The notes: a model not told the origin generated them from the sequence alone. A stretch of DNA of 64,000 nt from Hydractinia symbiolongicarpus (GCF_029227915.1 NC_079885.1:14209001-14273000), one strand, 5' to 3'. Counted from the first letter of the stretch, positions 49,107-61,621 are shown. Translations and numbers: made by a program.

Positions 49107-49556
49107 ATTGACCTTTTCACGTTACATTATTTATCATTACGACTGTGACGTATCTTTTTTACGCAATAGCCGCTGAGTAAATCAAGTAAGAGACATGATT
49201 AGAAGTTGCTTTCCCTTAAAAAGGGCTACAATCTTGCTGCAATAAATTCGCCACGTCGCAAATGAATGGATTACGAGCGTCAGACAAAGTAAATGGCGAT
49301 GTACTTACTTTGCTAACTAACTTTGTCATATGAAAATTAAGTCTGAAAGTACCCTAAATTGCCTTCGTTGGAACTTTTTACCGGAAATCTTAAAGCGCAT
49401 TATTGTCGTAAAGAATCGATAGCGCTTAAAAAGAGCTTTCAAATGCACATAAACACGAACTATTTCCGATCACCCAGTCAAGAATTATGATCTTTAAAAT
49501 TTGAACCATTTTCGATGTAATGTGCTAATAAATCGTAGATATCTGCCCGTATGTTT

Positions 49557-49675
49557 GTCTACGACCATACCACGATGAACACACCTGTTCTCGTCCGATC
49601 ACGGAAGTTAAGCATCGTCGGGCCGGGATAGTACTTGGATGGGGGACCGCCTGGGAACTCCCGGTGTCGTAGGCT
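49557..49675 (+). rRNA. 5S rRNA copy 88
   Basis: Matches the consensus. Spacer class A with private tacgatcgtc. Confidence 0.97.
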
Positions 49676-50125
49676 ATTGACTTTTTCACGTTACATTATT
49701 AATCATTACGACTGTGATGTATCTTTTTTACGCAATAGCCGCTGAGTAAATCAAGAAAGAGACATGATTAGAAGTTGCTTTCCCAGCAAAACGGCTACAA
49801 TCGTGCTGCAATAAATGCGCCACGTCGCAAATGAATGGATTACGATCGTCAGACAAAGAAAATGGCGATGTACTTACTTTGCTAACTAACTTTGTCATAT
49901 GAAAATTAAGTCTGAAAGTACCCTAAATTGCCTTCGTTGGAACTTTTTACCGGAAATCTTAAAGCGCATTATTGTCGTAAAGACTCGATAGCGCTTAAAA
50001 AGAGCTTTCAAATGCACATAAACACGAACTATTTCCGATCACCCAGTCAAGAATTATGATCTTTAAAATTTGAACCATTTTCGATGTAATGTGCTAATAA
50101 ATCGTAGATATCTGCCCGTATGTTT

Positions 50126-50244
50126 GTCTACGACCATACCACGATGAACACACCTGTTCTCGTCCGATCACGGAAGTTAAGCATCGTCGGGCCGGGATAG
50201 TACTTGGATGGGGAACCGCCTGGGAACTCCCGGTGTCGTAGGCT
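50126..50244 (+). rRNA. 5S rRNA copy 89
   Basis: G89A. Class C spacer with aagaggcatg and aaatgtgcc. Confidence 0.97.
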
Positions 50245-50694
50245 ATTGACTTTTTCACGTCACATTATTTATCATTACGACTGTGACGTATCTTTTTTAC
50301 GCAATAGCCGCTGAGTAAATCAAGTAAGAGGCATGATTAGAAGTTGCTTTCCCTTAAAAAGGGCTACAATCTTGCTGCAATAAATGTGCCACGTCGCAAA
50401 TGAATGGATTAAGAGCGTCAGACAAAGAAAATGGCGATGTAGTTACTTTGCTAATTAACTTTGTCATATGAAAACTAAGTCTGAAAGTACCCCAGATTGC
50501 CTTCGTTGGAACTTTTTACCGGAAATCTTAAAGCGCATGGTTGTCGTAAATAATGGATAGCGCTTGAAAAGAGCTTTCAAATGCACATAAACACGACCTA
50601 TTTCGGATAAACCAGTCAAGAAATATGATCTTTAAAGCTTAAACCATTTTCGATGTAATGTGCTAATAAATCGTAGATATCTGCCCGTTTGTTT

Positions 50695-50813
50695 GTCTAC
50701 GACCATACCACGATGAACTCACCTGTTCTCGTCCGATCACGGAAGTTAAGCATCGTCGGGCCGAGATAGTACTTGGATGGCGAACCGCCTGGAAACTCCT
50801 GGTAACGTAGGCT
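50695..50813 (+). rRNA. 5S rRNA copy 90, possible pseudogene
   Basis: Eight changes: A25T, G70A, G87C, G89A, G99A, C106T, G110A and T111A. G110A and T111A break two adjacent helix I pairs (C9-G110 and A8-U111), and G70A breaks G70-C105 in helix V. The A box is intact, so it may still be transcribed while the RNA folds poorly. It descends from the copy 2/3 type. Spacer class C follows. Confidence 0.9.
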
Positions 50814-51262
50814 ATTGACTTTTTCACGTTACATTATTTATCATTACGACTGTGACGTATTTTTTTACGCAATAGCCGCTGAGTAAATCAAGTAAGAGAC
50901 ATGATTAGAAGTTGCTTTCCCTTAAAAAGGGCTACAATCTTGCTGCAATAAATGCGCCACGTCGCAAATGAATGGATTAAGAGCGTCAGACAAAGAAAAT
51001 GGCGATGTAGTTACTTTGCTAATTAACTTTGTCATATGAAAATTAAGTCTGAAAGTACCCCAGATTGCCTTCGTTGGAACTTTTTACAGGAAATCTTAAA
51101 GCGCATGGTTGTCGTAAATAATGGATAGCGCTTGAAAAGAGCTTTCAAATGCACATAAACACGAACTATTTCCGATCACCCAGTCAAGAATTATGATCTT
51201 TAAAATTTGAACTATTTTCGATGTAATGTGCTAATAAATCGTAGATATCTACCCGTATGTTT

Positions 51263-51381
51263 GTCTACGACCATACCACGATGAACACACCTGTTCTCGT
51301 CCGATCACGGAAGTTAAGCATCGTCGGGCCGGGATAGTACTTGGATGGGGGACCGCCTGGGAACTCCCGGTGTCGTAGGCT
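51263..51381 (+). rRNA. 5S rRNA copy 91
   Basis: Matches the consensus despite diverged flanks: atctacccg upstream, and downstream a class E spacer (tcatataagcgac, ctacgatctggctgcaatt) found only after copies 91, 100 and 106. Confidence 0.97.
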
Positions 51382-51831
51382 ATTGACTTTTTCACGTTAC
51401 ATTATTTATCATTACGATTGTGACGTATCTTTTTTACGCAATAGCCGCTGAGTAAATCATATAAGCGACTTGATTAGAAGTTTCTTTCCCTTCAAAACGG
51501 CTACGATCTGGCTGCAATTAATGCGCCACGTCGCAAATGAATGGATTACGAGCGTCAGACAAAGAAAATGGCGATGTAGTTAATTTGCTAATTAACTTTG
51601 TCATATGAAAATTAAGTCTGAAAGTACCCTAGATTGCCTTCGTTGGAACTTTTTACCGGAAATCTTAAAGCGCATTATTGTCGTAAAGAATCGATAGCGC
51701 TTAAAAAGAGCTTTCAAATGCACATAAACACGACCTATTTCTGATCACCCAGTCAAGAAATATGATCTTTAAAATTTGAACCATTTTCGATGTAATGTGC
51801 TAATAAATCGTAGATATCTGCCCGTTTGTTT

Positions 51832-51950
51832 GTCTACGACCATACCACGATGAACACACCTGTTCTCGTCCGATCACGGAAGTTAAGCATCGTCGGGCCG
51901 GGATAGTATTTGGATGGGGAACCACCTGGGAACTCCCGGTGTCGTAGGCT
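51832..51950 (+). rRNA. 5S rRNA copy 92
   Basis: C78T, G89A and G93A, start of block Q. Class C with ctgattaaatc. Confidence 0.96.
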
Positions 51951-52399
51951 ATTGACTTTTTCACGTTACATTATTTATCATTACGACTGTGACGTATCTT
52001 TTTTACGCAATAGCCGCTGATTAAATCAAGTAAGAGACATGATTAGAAGTTTCTTTCCCTTAAAAAGGGCTACAATCTTGCTGCAATAAATTCGCCACGT
52101 CGCAAATGAATGGATTAAGAGCGTCAGACAAAGAAAATGGCGATGTAGTTAATTTGCTAATTAACTTTGTCATATGAAAATTAAGTCTGAAAGTACCCTA
52201 GATTGCCTTCGTTGGAACTTTTTACCGGAAATCTTAAAGCGCATTATTGTCGTAAAGAATTGATAGCGCTTAAAAAGAGCTTTCAAATGCACATAAACAC
52301 GACCTATTTCCGATCACCCAGTCAAGAAATATGATCTTTAAAATTTGAACCATTTTCGATGTAATGTGCTAATAAATCGTAGATATCTGCCGTTTGTTT

Positions 52400-52518
52400 G
52401 TCTACGACCATACCACGATGAACACACCTGTTCTCGTCCGATCACGGAAGTTAAGCATCGTCGGGCCGGGATAGTACTTGGATGGGGAACCGCCTGGGAA
52501 CTCCCGGTGTCGTAGGCT
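52400..52518 (+). rRNA. 5S rRNA copy 93
   Basis: G89A; one-base upstream deletion (ctgccgtttg) as copy 77. Class C with gaatggactaagaggg. Confidence 0.96.
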
Positions 52519-52968
52519 ATTGACTTTTTCACGTTACATTATTTATCATTACGACTGTGACGTATCTTTTTTACGCAATAGCCGCTGAGTAAATCAAGTA
52601 AGAGACATGATTAGAAGTTTCTTTCCCTTAAAAAGGGCTACAATCTTGCTGCAATAAATTCGCCACGTCGCAAATGAATGGACTAAGAGGGTCAGACAAA
52701 GAAAATGGCGATGTAGTTAATTTGCTAATTAACTTTGTCATATGAAAATTAAGTCTGAAAGTACCCTAGATTGCCTTCGTTGGAACTTTTTACCGGAAAT
52801 CTTAAAGCGCATTATTGTCGTAAAGAATCGATAGCGCTTAAAAAGAGCTTTCAAATGCACATAAACACGACCTATTTCCGATCACCCAGTCAAGAAGTAT
52901 GATCTTTAAAATTTGAACCATTTTCGATGTAATGTGCTAATAAATCGTAGATATCTGCCCGTTTGTTT

Positions 52969-53087
52969 GTCTACGACCATACCACGATGAACACACCTGT
53001 TCTCGTCCGATCACGGAAGTTAAGCATCGTCGGGCCGGGATAGTACTTGGATGGGGAACCGCCTGGGAACTCTCGGTGTCGTAGGCT
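52969..53087 (+). rRNA. 5S rRNA copy 94
   Basis: G89A and C105T, as copy 78. Class C with ccatgtcgc. Confidence 0.96.
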
Positions 53088-53537
53088 ATTGACTTTTTCA
53101 CGTTACATTATTTATCATTACGACTGTGACGTATCTTTTTTACGCAATAGCCGCTGAGTAAATCAAGTAAGAGACATGATTAGAAGTTTCTTTCCCTTAA
53201 AAAGGGCTACAATCTTGCTGCAATAAATTCGCCATGTCGCAAATGAATGGATTACGAGCGTCAGACAAAGTAAATGGCGATGTACTTACTTTGCTAACTA
53301 ACTTTGTCATATGAAAATTAAGTCTGAAAGTACCCTAAATTGCCTTCGTTGGAACTTTTTACCGGAAATCTTAAAGCGCATTATTGTCGTAAAGAATCGA
53401 TAGCGCTTAAAAAGAGGTTTCAAATGCACATAAACACGAACTATTTCCGATCACCCAGTCAAGAATTATGATCTTTAAAATTTGAACCATTTTTGATGTA
53501 ATGTGCTAATAAATCGTAGATATCTGCCCGTATGTTT

Positions 53538-53656
53538 GTCTACGACCATACCACGATGAACACACCTGTTCTCGTCCGATCACGGAAGTTAAGCATCGTC
53601 GGGCCGGGATAGTACTTGGATGGGGGACCGCCTGGGAACTCCCGGTGTCGTAGGCT
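53538..53656 (+). rRNA. 5S rRNA copy 95
   Basis: Matches the consensus; start of block R; class A signature of copies 80, 83 and 85. Confidence 0.97.
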
Positions 53657-54106
53657 ATTGACTTTTTCACGTTACATTATTAATCACTACGACTGTGATG
53701 TATCTTTTTTACGCAATAGCCGCTGAGTAAATCAAGAAAAAGACATGATTAGAAGTTGCTTTCCCAGCAAAACGGCTACAATCGTGCTGCAATAAATGCG
53801 CCACGTCGCAAATGAATGGATTACGAGCGTCAGACAAAGAAAATGGCGATGTACTTACTTTGCTAACTAACTTTGTCATATGAAAATTAAGTCTGAAAGT
53901 ACCCTAAATTGCCTTCGTTGGAACTTTTTACCGGAAATCTTAAAGCGCATTATTGTCGTAAAGAATCGATAGCGCTTAAAAAGAGCTTTCAAATGCACAT
54001 AAACACGAACTATTTCCGATCACCCAGTCAAGAATTATGATCTTTAAAATTTGAACCATTTTCGACGTAATGTGCTAATAAATCGTAGATATCTGCCCGT
54101 ATGTTT

Positions 54107-54225
54107 GTCTACGACCATACCACGATGAACACACCTGTTCTCGTCCGATCACGGAAGTTAAGCATCGTCGGGCCGGGATAGTACTTGGATGGGGGACCGC
54201 CTGGAAACTCCTGGTGTCGTAGGCT
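54107..54225 (+). rRNA. 5S rRNA copy 96
   Basis: G99A and C106T. Upstream ttcgacgtaatg. Class C spacer with ctttttaacgc, tccgacaaag and aattatgactg. Confidence 0.96.
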
Positions 54226-54675
54226 ATTGACTTTTTCACGTCACATTATTTATCATTACGACTGTGACGTATCTTTTTAACGCAATAGCCGCTGAGTAAA
54301 TCAAGTAAGAGGCATGATTAGAAGTTGCTTTCCCTTAAAAAGGGCTACAATCTTGCTGCAATAAATGTGCCACGTCGCAAATGAATGGATTAAGAGCGTC
54401 CGACAAAGAAAATGGCGATGTAGTTACTTTGCTAATTAACTTTGTCATATGAAAATTATGACTGAAAGTACCCTAGATTGCCTTCGTTGGAACTTTTTAT
54501 CGGAAATCTTAAAGCGCATTATTGTCGTAAAGAATCGATAGCGCTTAAAAAGAGCTTTCAAATGCACATAAACACGACCTATTTCTGATCACCCAGTCAA
54601 GAAATATGATCTTTAAAATTTGAACCATTTTCGATGTAATGTGCTAATAAATCGTAGATATCTGCCCGTTTGTTT

Positions 54676-54794
54676 GTCCACGACCATACCACGATGAACA
54701 CACCTGTTCTCGTCCGATCACGGAAGTTAAGCATCGTCGGGCCGGGATAGTACTTGGATGGGGAACCGCCTGGGAACTCCCGGTGTCGTAGGCT
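54676..54794 (+). rRNA. 5S rRNA copy 97
   Basis: T4C (C4-A115 mismatch in helix I) and G89A. The next spacer has seven T, making a 570-bp unit. Confidence 0.95.
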
Positions 54795-55245
54795 ATTGAG
54801 TTTTTCACGTTACATTATTTATCATTACGACTGTGACGTATCTTTTTTTACGCAATAGCCGCTGAGTAAATCAAGTAAGAGACATGATTAGAAGTTTCTT
54901 TCCCTTAAAAAGGGCTACAATCTTGCTGCAATAAATTCGCCACGTCGCAAATGAATAGATTACGAGCGTCAGACAAAGTAAATGGCGATGTACTTACTTT
55001 GCTAACTAACTTTGTCATATGAAAATTAAGTCTGAAAGTACCCTAAATTGCCTTCGTTGGAACTTTTTACCGGAAATCTTAAAGCGCATTATTGTCGTAA
55101 AGAATCGATAGCGCTTAAAAAGATGTTTCAAATGCACATAAACACGAACTATTTCCGATCACCCAGTCAAGAATTATGATCTTTAAAATTTGAACCATTT
55201 TCGATGTAATGTGCTAATAAATCGTAGATATCTGCCCGTATGTTT

Positions 55246-55364
55246 GTCTAAGACCATACCACAATGAACACACCTGTTCTCGTCCGATCACGGAAGTTAA
55301 GCATCGTCGGGCCGGGATAGTACTTGGATGGGGGACCGCCTGGGAACTCCCGGTGTCGTAGGCT
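55246..55364 (+). rRNA. 5S rRNA copy 98 (variant)
   Basis: C6A and G18A: mismatches A6-G113 in helix I and A18-C60 in helix II. Amplified as copies 104 and 113. gaccttttc, class C with aagtgtgaaag. Confidence 0.95.
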
Positions 55365-55814
55365 ATTGACCTTTTCACGTTACATTATTTATCATTACGA
55401 CTGTGACGTATCTTTTTTACGCAATAGCCGCTGAGTAAATCAAGTAAGAGACATGATTAGAAGTTGCTTTCCCTTAAAAAGGGCTACAATCTTGCTGCAA
55501 TAAATTCGCCACGTCGCAAATGAATGGATTACGAGCGTCAGACAAAGTAAATGGCGATGTACTTACTTTGCTAACTAACTTTGTCATATGAAAATTAAGT
55601 GTGAAAGTACCCTAAATTGCCTTCGTTGGAACTTTTTACCGGAAATCTTAAAGCGCATTATTGTCGTAAAGAATCGATAGCGCTTAAAAAGAGCTTTCAA
55701 ATGCACATAAACACGAACTATTTCCGATCACCCAGTCAAGAATTATGATCTTTAAAATTTGAACCATTTTCGATGTAATGTGCTAATAAATCGTAGATAT
55801 CTGCCCGTATGTTT

Positions 55815-55933
55815 GTCTACGACCATACCACGATGAACTCACCTGTTCTCGTCCGATCACGGAAGTTAAGCATCGTCGGGCCGAGATAGTACTTGGATGG
55901 CGAACTGCCTGGAAACTCCTGGTAACGTAGGCT
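55815..55933 (+). rRNA. 5S rRNA copy 99, possible pseudogene (crossover junction)
   Basis: Copy 90 changes plus C92T (nine in all): A25T, G70A, G87C, G89A, C92T, G99A, C106T, G110A and T111A. Its upstream flank (cccgtatg, cattttcg, caccca) is not that of copy 90 (cccgtttg, ggataaacc), so the exchange that made it lies between the flank and A25T, about 55809-55839. Confidence 0.9.
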
Positions 55934-56382
55934 ATTGACTTTTTCACGTTACATTATTTATCATTACGACTGTGACGTATTTTTTTACGCAATAGCCGCT
56001 GAGTAAATCAAGTAAGAGACATGATTAGAAGTTGCTTTCCCTTAAAAAGGGCTACAATCTTGCTGCAATAAATGCGCCACGTCGCAAATGAATGGATTAA
56101 GAGCGTCAGACAAAGAAAATGGCGATGTAGTTACTTTGCTAATTAACTTTGTCATATGAAAATTAAGTCTGAAAGTACCCCAGATTGCCTTCGTTGGAAC
56201 TTTTTACAGGAAATCTTAAAGCGCATGGTTGTCGTAAATAATGGATAGCGCTTGAAAAGAGCTTTCAAATGCACATAAACACGAACTATTTCCGATCACC
56301 CAGTCAAGAATTATGATCTTTAAAATTTGAACTATTTTCGATGTAATGTGCTAATAAATCGTAGATATCTACCCGTATGTTT

Positions 56383-56501
56383 GTCTACGACCATACCACG
56401 ATGAACACACCTGTTCTCGTCCGATCACGGAAGTTAAGCATCGTCGGGCCGGGATAGTACTTGGATGGGGGACCGCCTGGGAACTCCCGGTGTCGTAGGC
56501 T
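56383..56501 (+). rRNA. 5S rRNA copy 100
   Basis: Matches the consensus; twin of copy 91 with class E spacer. Confidence 0.97.
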
Positions 56502-56951
56502 ATTGACTTTTTCACGTTACATTATTTATCATTACGATTGTGACGTATCTTTTTTACGCAATAGCCGCTGAGTAAATCATATAAGCGACTTGATTAGAAG
56601 TTTCTTTCCCTTCAAAACGGCTACGATCTGGCTGCAATTAATGCGCCACGTCGCAAATGAATGGATTACGAGCGTCAGACAAAGAAAATGGCGATGTAGT
56701 TAATTTGCTAATTAACTTTGTCATATGAAAATTAAGTCTGAAAGTACCCTAGATTGCCTTCGTTGGAACTTTTTACCGGAAATCTTAAAGCGCATTATTG
56801 TCGTAAAGAATCGATAGCGCTTAAAAAGAGCTTTCAAATGCACATAAACACGACCTATTTCTGATCACCCAGTCAAGAAATATGATCTTTAAAATTTGAA
56901 CCATTTTCGATGTAATGTGCTAATAAATCGTAGATATCTGCCCGTATGTTT

Positions 56952-57070
56952 GTCTACGACCATACCACGATGAACACACCTGTTCTCGTCCGATCACGGA
57001 AGTTAAGCATCGTCGGGCCGGGATAGTACTTGGATGGGGGACCGCCTGGGAACTCCCGGTGTCGTAGGCT
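56952..57070 (+). rRNA. 5S rRNA copy 101 (crossover upstream)
   Basis: Matches the consensus. The upstream spacer is the one that precedes copy 92 (class E, ttctgatcac) up to cattttcga, but cccgtatg and everything after match copy 95. The exchange lies in about 56911-56945. Confidence 0.97.
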
Positions 57071-57520
57071 ATTGACTTTTTCACGTTACATTATTAATCA
57101 CTACGACTGTGATGTATCTTTTTTACGCAATAGCCGCTGAGTAAATCAAGAAAAAGACATGATTAGAAGTTGCTTTCCCAGCAAAACGGCTACAATCGTG
57201 CTGCAATAAATGCGCCACGTCGCAAATGAATGGATTACGAGCGTCAGACAAAGAAAATGGCGATGTACTTACTTTGCTAACTAACTTTGTCATATGAAAA
57301 TTAAGTCTGAAAGTACCCTAAATTGCCTTCGTTGGAACTTTTTACCGGAAATCTTAAAGCGCATTATTGTCGTAAAGAATCGATAGCGCTTAAAAAGAGC
57401 TTTCAAATGCACATAAACACGAACTATTTCCGATCACCCAGTCAAGAATTATGATCTTTAAAATTTGAACCATTTTCGACGTAATGTGCTAATAAATCGT
57501 AGATATCTGCCCGTATGTTT

Positions 57521-57639
57521 GTCTACGACCATACCACGATGAACACACCTGTTCTCGTCCGATCACGGAAGTTAAGCATCGTCGGGCCGGGATAGTACTT
57601 GGATGGGGGACCGCCTGGAAACTCCTGGTGTCGTAGGCT
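57521..57639 (+). rRNA. 5S rRNA copy 102
   Basis: G99A and C106T; twin of copy 96, spacer markers included. Confidence 0.96.
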
Positions 57640-58089
57640 ATTGACTTTTTCACGTCACATTATTTATCATTACGACTGTGACGTATCTTTTTAACGCAAT
57701 AGCCGCTGAGTAAATCAAGTAAGAGGCATGATTAGAAGTTGCTTTCCCTTAAAAAGGGCTACAATCTTGCTGCAATAAATGTGCCACGTCGCAAATGAAT
57801 GGATTAAGAGCGTCCGACAAAGAAAATGGCGATGTAGTTACTTTGCTAATTAACTTTGTCATATGAAAATTATGACTGAAAGTACCCTAGATTGCCTTCG
57901 TTGGAACTTTTTATCGGAAATCTTAAAGCGCATTATTGTCGTAAAGAATCGATAGCGCTTAAAAAGAGCTTTCAAATGCACATAAACACGACCTATTTCT
58001 GATCACCCAGTCAAGAAATATGATCTTTAAAATTTGAACCATTTTCGATGTAATGTGCTAATAAATCGTAGATATCTGCCCGTTTGTTT

Positions 58090-58208
58090 GTCCACGACCA
58101 TACCACGATGAACACACCTGTTCTCGTCCGATCACGGAAGTTAAGCATCGTCGGGCCGGGATAGTACTTGGATGGGGAACCGCCTGGGAACTCCCGGTGT
58201 CGTAGGCT
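58090..58208 (+). rRNA. 5S rRNA copy 103
   Basis: T4C and G89A; twin of copy 97; seven-T run in the next spacer. Confidence 0.95.
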
Positions 58209-58659
58209 ATTGAGTTTTTCACGTTACATTATTTATCATTACGACTGTGACGTATCTTTTTTTACGCAATAGCCGCTGAGTAAATCAAGTAAGAGACATG
58301 ATTAGAAGTTTCTTTCCCTTAAAAAGGGCTACAATCTTGCTGCAATAAATTCGCCACGTCGCAAATGAATAGATTACGAGCGTCAGACAAAGTAAATGGC
58401 GATGTACTTACTTTGCTAACTAACTTTGTCATATGAAAATTAAGTCTGAAAGTACCCTAAATTGCCTTCGTTGGAACTTTTTACCGGAAATCTTAAAGCG
58501 CATTATTGTCGTAAAGAATCGATAGCGCTTAAAAAGATGTTTCAAATGCACATAAACACGAACTATTTCCGATCACCCAGTCAAGAATTATGATCTTTAA
58601 AATTTGAACCATTTTCGATGTAATGTGCTAATAAATCGTAGATATCTGCCCGTATGTTT

Positions 58660-58778
58660 GTCTAAGACCATACCACAATGAACACACCTGTTCTCGTCCG
58701 ATCACGGAAGTTAAGCATCGTCGGGCCGGGATAGTACTTGGATGGGGGACCGCCTGGGAACTCCCGGTGTCGTAGGCT
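58660..58778 (+). rRNA. 5S rRNA copy 104 (twin of 98)
   Basis: C6A and G18A, with the same two helix mismatches as copy 98. Confidence 0.95.
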
Positions 58779-59228
58779 ATTGACCTTTTCACGTTACATT
58801 ATTTATCATTACGACTGTGACGTATCTTTTTTACGCAATAGCCGCTGAGTAAATCAAGTAAGAGACATGATTAGAAGTTGCTTTCCCTTAAAAAGGGCTA
58901 CAATCTTGCTGCAATAAATTCGCCACGTCGCAAATGAATGGATTACGAGCGTCAGACAAAGTAAATGGCGATGTACTTACTTTGCTAACTAACTTTGTCA
59001 TATGAAAATTAAGTGTGAAAGTACCCTAAATTGCCTTCGTTGGAACTTTTTACCGGAAATCTTAAAGCGCATTATTGTCGTAAAGAATCGATAGCGCTTA
59101 AAAAGAGCTTTCAAATGCACATAAACACGAACTATTTCCGATCACCCAGTCAAGAATTATGATCTTTAAAATTTGAACCATTTTCGATGTAATGTGCTAA
59201 TAAATCGTAGATATCTGCCCGTATGTTT

Positions 59229-59347
59229 GTCTACGACCATACCACGATGAACTCACCTGTTCTCGTCCGATCACGGAAGTTAAGCATCGTCGGGCCGAGA
59301 TAGTACTTGGATGGCGAACTGCCTGGAAACTCCTGGTAACGTAGGCT
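59229..59347 (+). rRNA. 5S rRNA copy 105, possible pseudogene
   Basis: The same nine changes as copy 99, with the same recombinant upstream flank. Third occurrence of this damaged type. Confidence 0.9.
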
Positions 59348-59796
59348 ATTGACTTTTTCACGTTACATTATTTATCATTACGACTGTGACGTATTTTTTT
59401 ACGCAATAGCCGCTGAGTAAATCAAGTAAGAGACATGATTAGAAGTTGCTTTCCCTTAAAAAGGGCTACAATCTTGCTGCAATAAATGCGCCACGTCGCA
59501 AATGAATGGATTAAGAGCGTCAGACAAAGAAAATGGCGATGTAGTTACTTTGCTAATTAACTTTGTCATATGAAAATTAAGTCTGAAAGTACCCCAGATT
59601 GCCTTCGTTGGAACTTTTTACAGGAAATCTTAAAGCGCATGGTTGTCGTAAATAATGGATAGCGCTTGAAAAGAGCTTTCAAATGCACATAAACACGAAC
59701 TATTTCCGATCACCCAGTCAAGAATTATGATCTTTAAAATTTGAACTATTTTCGATGTAATGTGCTAATAAATCGTAGATATCTACCCGTATGTTT

Positions 59797-59915
59797 GTCT
59801 ACGACCATACCACGATGAACACACCTGTTCTCGTCCGATCACGGAAGTTAAGCATCGTCGGGCCGGGATAGTACTTGGATGGGGGACCGCCTGGGAACTC
59901 CCGGTGTCGTAGGCT
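59797..59915 (+). rRNA. 5S rRNA copy 106
   Basis: Matches the consensus; class E spacer as copies 91 and 100. Confidence 0.97.
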
Positions 59916-60365
59916 ATTGACTTTTTCACGTTACATTATTTATCATTACGATTGTGACGTATCTTTTTTACGCAATAGCCGCTGAGTAAATCATATAAGC
60001 GACTTGATTAGAAGTTTCTTTCCCTTCAAAACGGCTACGATCTGGCTGCAATTAATGCGCCACGTCGCAAATGAATGGATTACGAGCGTCAGACAAAGAA
60101 AATGGCGATGTAGTTAATTTGCTAATTAACTTTGTCATATGAAAATTAAGTCTGAAAGTACCCTAGATTGCCTTCGTTGGAACTTTTTACCGGAAATCTT
60201 AAAGCGCATTATTGTCGTAAAGAATCGATAGCGCTTAAAAAGAGCTTTCAAATGCACATAAACACGACCTATTTCTGATCACCCAGTCAAGAAATATGAT
60301 CTTTAAAATTTGAACCATTTTCGATGTAATGTGCTAATAAATCGTAGATATCTGCCCGTTTGTTT

Positions 60366-60484
60366 GTCTACGACCATACCACGATGAACACACCTGTTCT
60401 CGTCCGATCACGGAAGTTAAGCATCGTCGGGCCGGGATAGTATTTGGATGGGGAACCACCTGGGAACTCCCGGTGTCGTAGGCT
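60366..60484 (+). rRNA. 5S rRNA copy 107
   Basis: C78T, G89A and G93A; twin of copies 76 and 92. Class C with ctgattaaatc. Confidence 0.96.
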
Positions 60485-60933
60485 ATTGACTTTTTCACGT
60501 TACATTATTTATCATTACGACTGTGACGTATCTTTTTTACGCAATAGCCGCTGATTAAATCAAGTAAGAGACATGATTAGAAGTTTCTTTCCCTTAAAAA
60601 GGGCTACAATCTTGCTGCAATAAATTCGCCACGTCGCAAATGAATGGATTAAGAGCGTCAGACAAAGAAAATGGCGATGTAGTTAATTTGCTAATTAACT
60701 TTGTCATATGAAAATTAAGTCTGAAAGTACCCTAGATTGCCTTCGTTGGAACTTTTTACCGGAAATCTTAAAGCGCATTATTGTCGTAAAGAATTGATAG
60801 CGCTTAAAAAGAGCTTTCAAATGCACATAAACACGACCTATTTCCGATCACCCAGTCAAGAAATATGATCTTTAAAATTTGAACCATTTTCGATGTAATG
60901 TGCTAATAAATCGTAGATATCTGCCGTTTGTTT

Positions 60934-61052
60934 GTCTACGACCATACCACGATGAACACACCTGTTCTCGTCCGATCACGGAAGTTAAGCATCGTCGGGC
61001 CGGGATAGTACTTGGATGGGGAACCGCCTGGGAACTCCCGGTGTCGTAGGCT
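60934..61052 (+). rRNA. 5S rRNA copy 108
   Basis: G89A; one-base upstream deletion as copies 77 and 93. Confidence 0.96.
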
Positions 61053-61502
61053 ATTGACTTTTTCACGTTACATTATTTATCATTACGACTGTGACGTATC
61101 TTTTTTACGCAATAGCCGCTGAGTAAATCAAGTAAGAGACATGATTAGAAGTTTCTTTCCCTTAAAAAGGGCTACAATCTTGCTGCAATAAATTCGCCAC
61201 GTCGCAAATGAATGGACTAAGAGGGTCAGACAAAGAAAATGGCGATGTAGTTAATTTGCTAATTAACTTTGTCATATGAAAATTAAGTCTGAAAGTACCC
61301 TAGATTGCCTTCGTTGGAACTTTTTACCGGAAATCTTAAAGCGCATTATTGTCGTAAAGAATCGATAGCGCTTAAAAAGAGCTTTCAAATGCACATAAAC
61401 ACGACCTATTTCCGATCACCCAGTCAAGAAGTATGATCTTTAAAATTTGAACCATTTTCGATGTAATGTGCTAATAAATCGTAGATATCTGCCCGTTTGT
61501 TT

Positions 61503-61621
61503 GTCTACGACCATACCACGATGAACACACCTGTTCTCGTCCGATCACGGAAGTTAAGCATCGTCGGGCCGGGATAGTACTTGGATGGGGAACCGCCTGG
61601 GAACTCTCGGTGTCGTAGGCT
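61503..61621 (+). rRNA. 5S rRNA copy 109
   Basis: G89A and C105T; twin of copy 94. The next spacer differs from that of copy 94 by agaaaatgg for agtaaatgg. Confidence 0.96.
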
